5,609 nt of DNA from Nanobdellota archaeon (lineage in GTDB: Archaea; Nanobdellota; Nanobdellia; Pacearchaeales; GW2011-AR1). The notes under the pieces were generated by a model that did not search any database, was not told the origin of the DNA, and was given only the letters and a program-made list of their open reading frames with translations. Numbering within the stretch: position 1 is the first letter of the stretch; each line of letters starts with the position of its first letter. The translations under genes and the position numbers were made by a program. The stretch is taken from contig JAHKAF010000057.1 in assembly GCA_018825865.1 (NCBI GenBank), positions 1 through 5,609 of the forward strand, given 5' to 3'. Positions 5,550 through 5,609 of the stretch are shown here, one piece after another.

Positions 5550-5609
5550 ATAGAGAAGAAAGATTTTTCTGGACAGGAGCACTATTTGGGTTGATGGCAG
5601 GGATTATAG
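5546..5609 (+). CDS. Start of a probable membrane protein, partial
   Basis: ATG 5546 overlaps the oxidoreductase stop as ATGA (TGA at 5547-5549), and the frame stays open to the window end for 21 codons. The peptide begins MNREERFFWTGALFGLMAGI: a short charged start followed by a hydrophobic, Gly/Ala-containing stretch that looks like the beginning of a transmembrane helix with the charged end inside. GGGGGT (5531-5536) and GGGGAG (5540-5545) offer Shine-Dalgarno candidates, and the ATGA overlap is the same coupling seen earlier in the operon. It does not resemble the beta subunit of 2-oxoacid oxidoreductases, which normally starts with a soluble segment containing a CPGCG-type motif. Function is unknown. 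Confidence 0.6.
   Translation, partial: MNREERFFWTGALFGLMAGII

Overview
The window looks like archaeal chromosome, probably from a small-genome, AT-rich lineage of the DPANN type (Woesearchaeota/Pacearchaeota-like). The evidence is an archaeal-style RNase HII, an archaeal TATA box ahead of a short leader with a strong Shine-Dalgarno, lysine-rich proteins, A/T-biased codons and very tight packing with ATGA/GTGA overlaps. The lineage is an inference; the archaeal assignment is better supported.

Layout: two transcription units diverge from a 182-bp intergenic region (1320-1501), the only real non-coding stretch. Leftward (minus strand) lie RNase HII (654-1319) and, 7 bp after its stop, an open frame that runs off the left edge (646 to 1). 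This second protein carries a canonical HEPN-type R-N-x3-H motif and is a candidate ribonuclease or defence/toxin-like protein. Rightward (plus strand) is a translationally coupled operon: a CYTH-domain (CyaB/thiamine-triphosphatase-like) protein (1502-2098), an AMP-forming acetyl-CoA synthetase (2092-4023), a fused gamma-alpha subunit of a 2-oxoacid:ferredoxin oxidoreductase (4020-5549), and the first 21 codons of a probable membrane protein (from 5546).

How the genes may work together: the synthetase activates acetate or another short acid to acyl-CoA, releasing AMP and pyrophosphate. The oxidoreductase links 2-oxoacids, CoA and ferredoxin to acyl-CoA plus CO2. The operon therefore appears to centre on acyl-CoA metabolism. 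The CYTH protein may handle a triphosphate or polyphosphate by-product, but that is speculative. The TPP-binding beta subunit the oxidoreductase needs does not follow directly; the next reading frame starts like a membrane protein.

Most worth a second look: the HEPN-motif protein behind RNase HII, the Glu-to-Asp change in the RNase HII active-site motif, an Asp-to-Asn change in the CYTH protein, the four-gene overlapping operon with its unexpected last member, and the inverted repeats between the divergent promoters.
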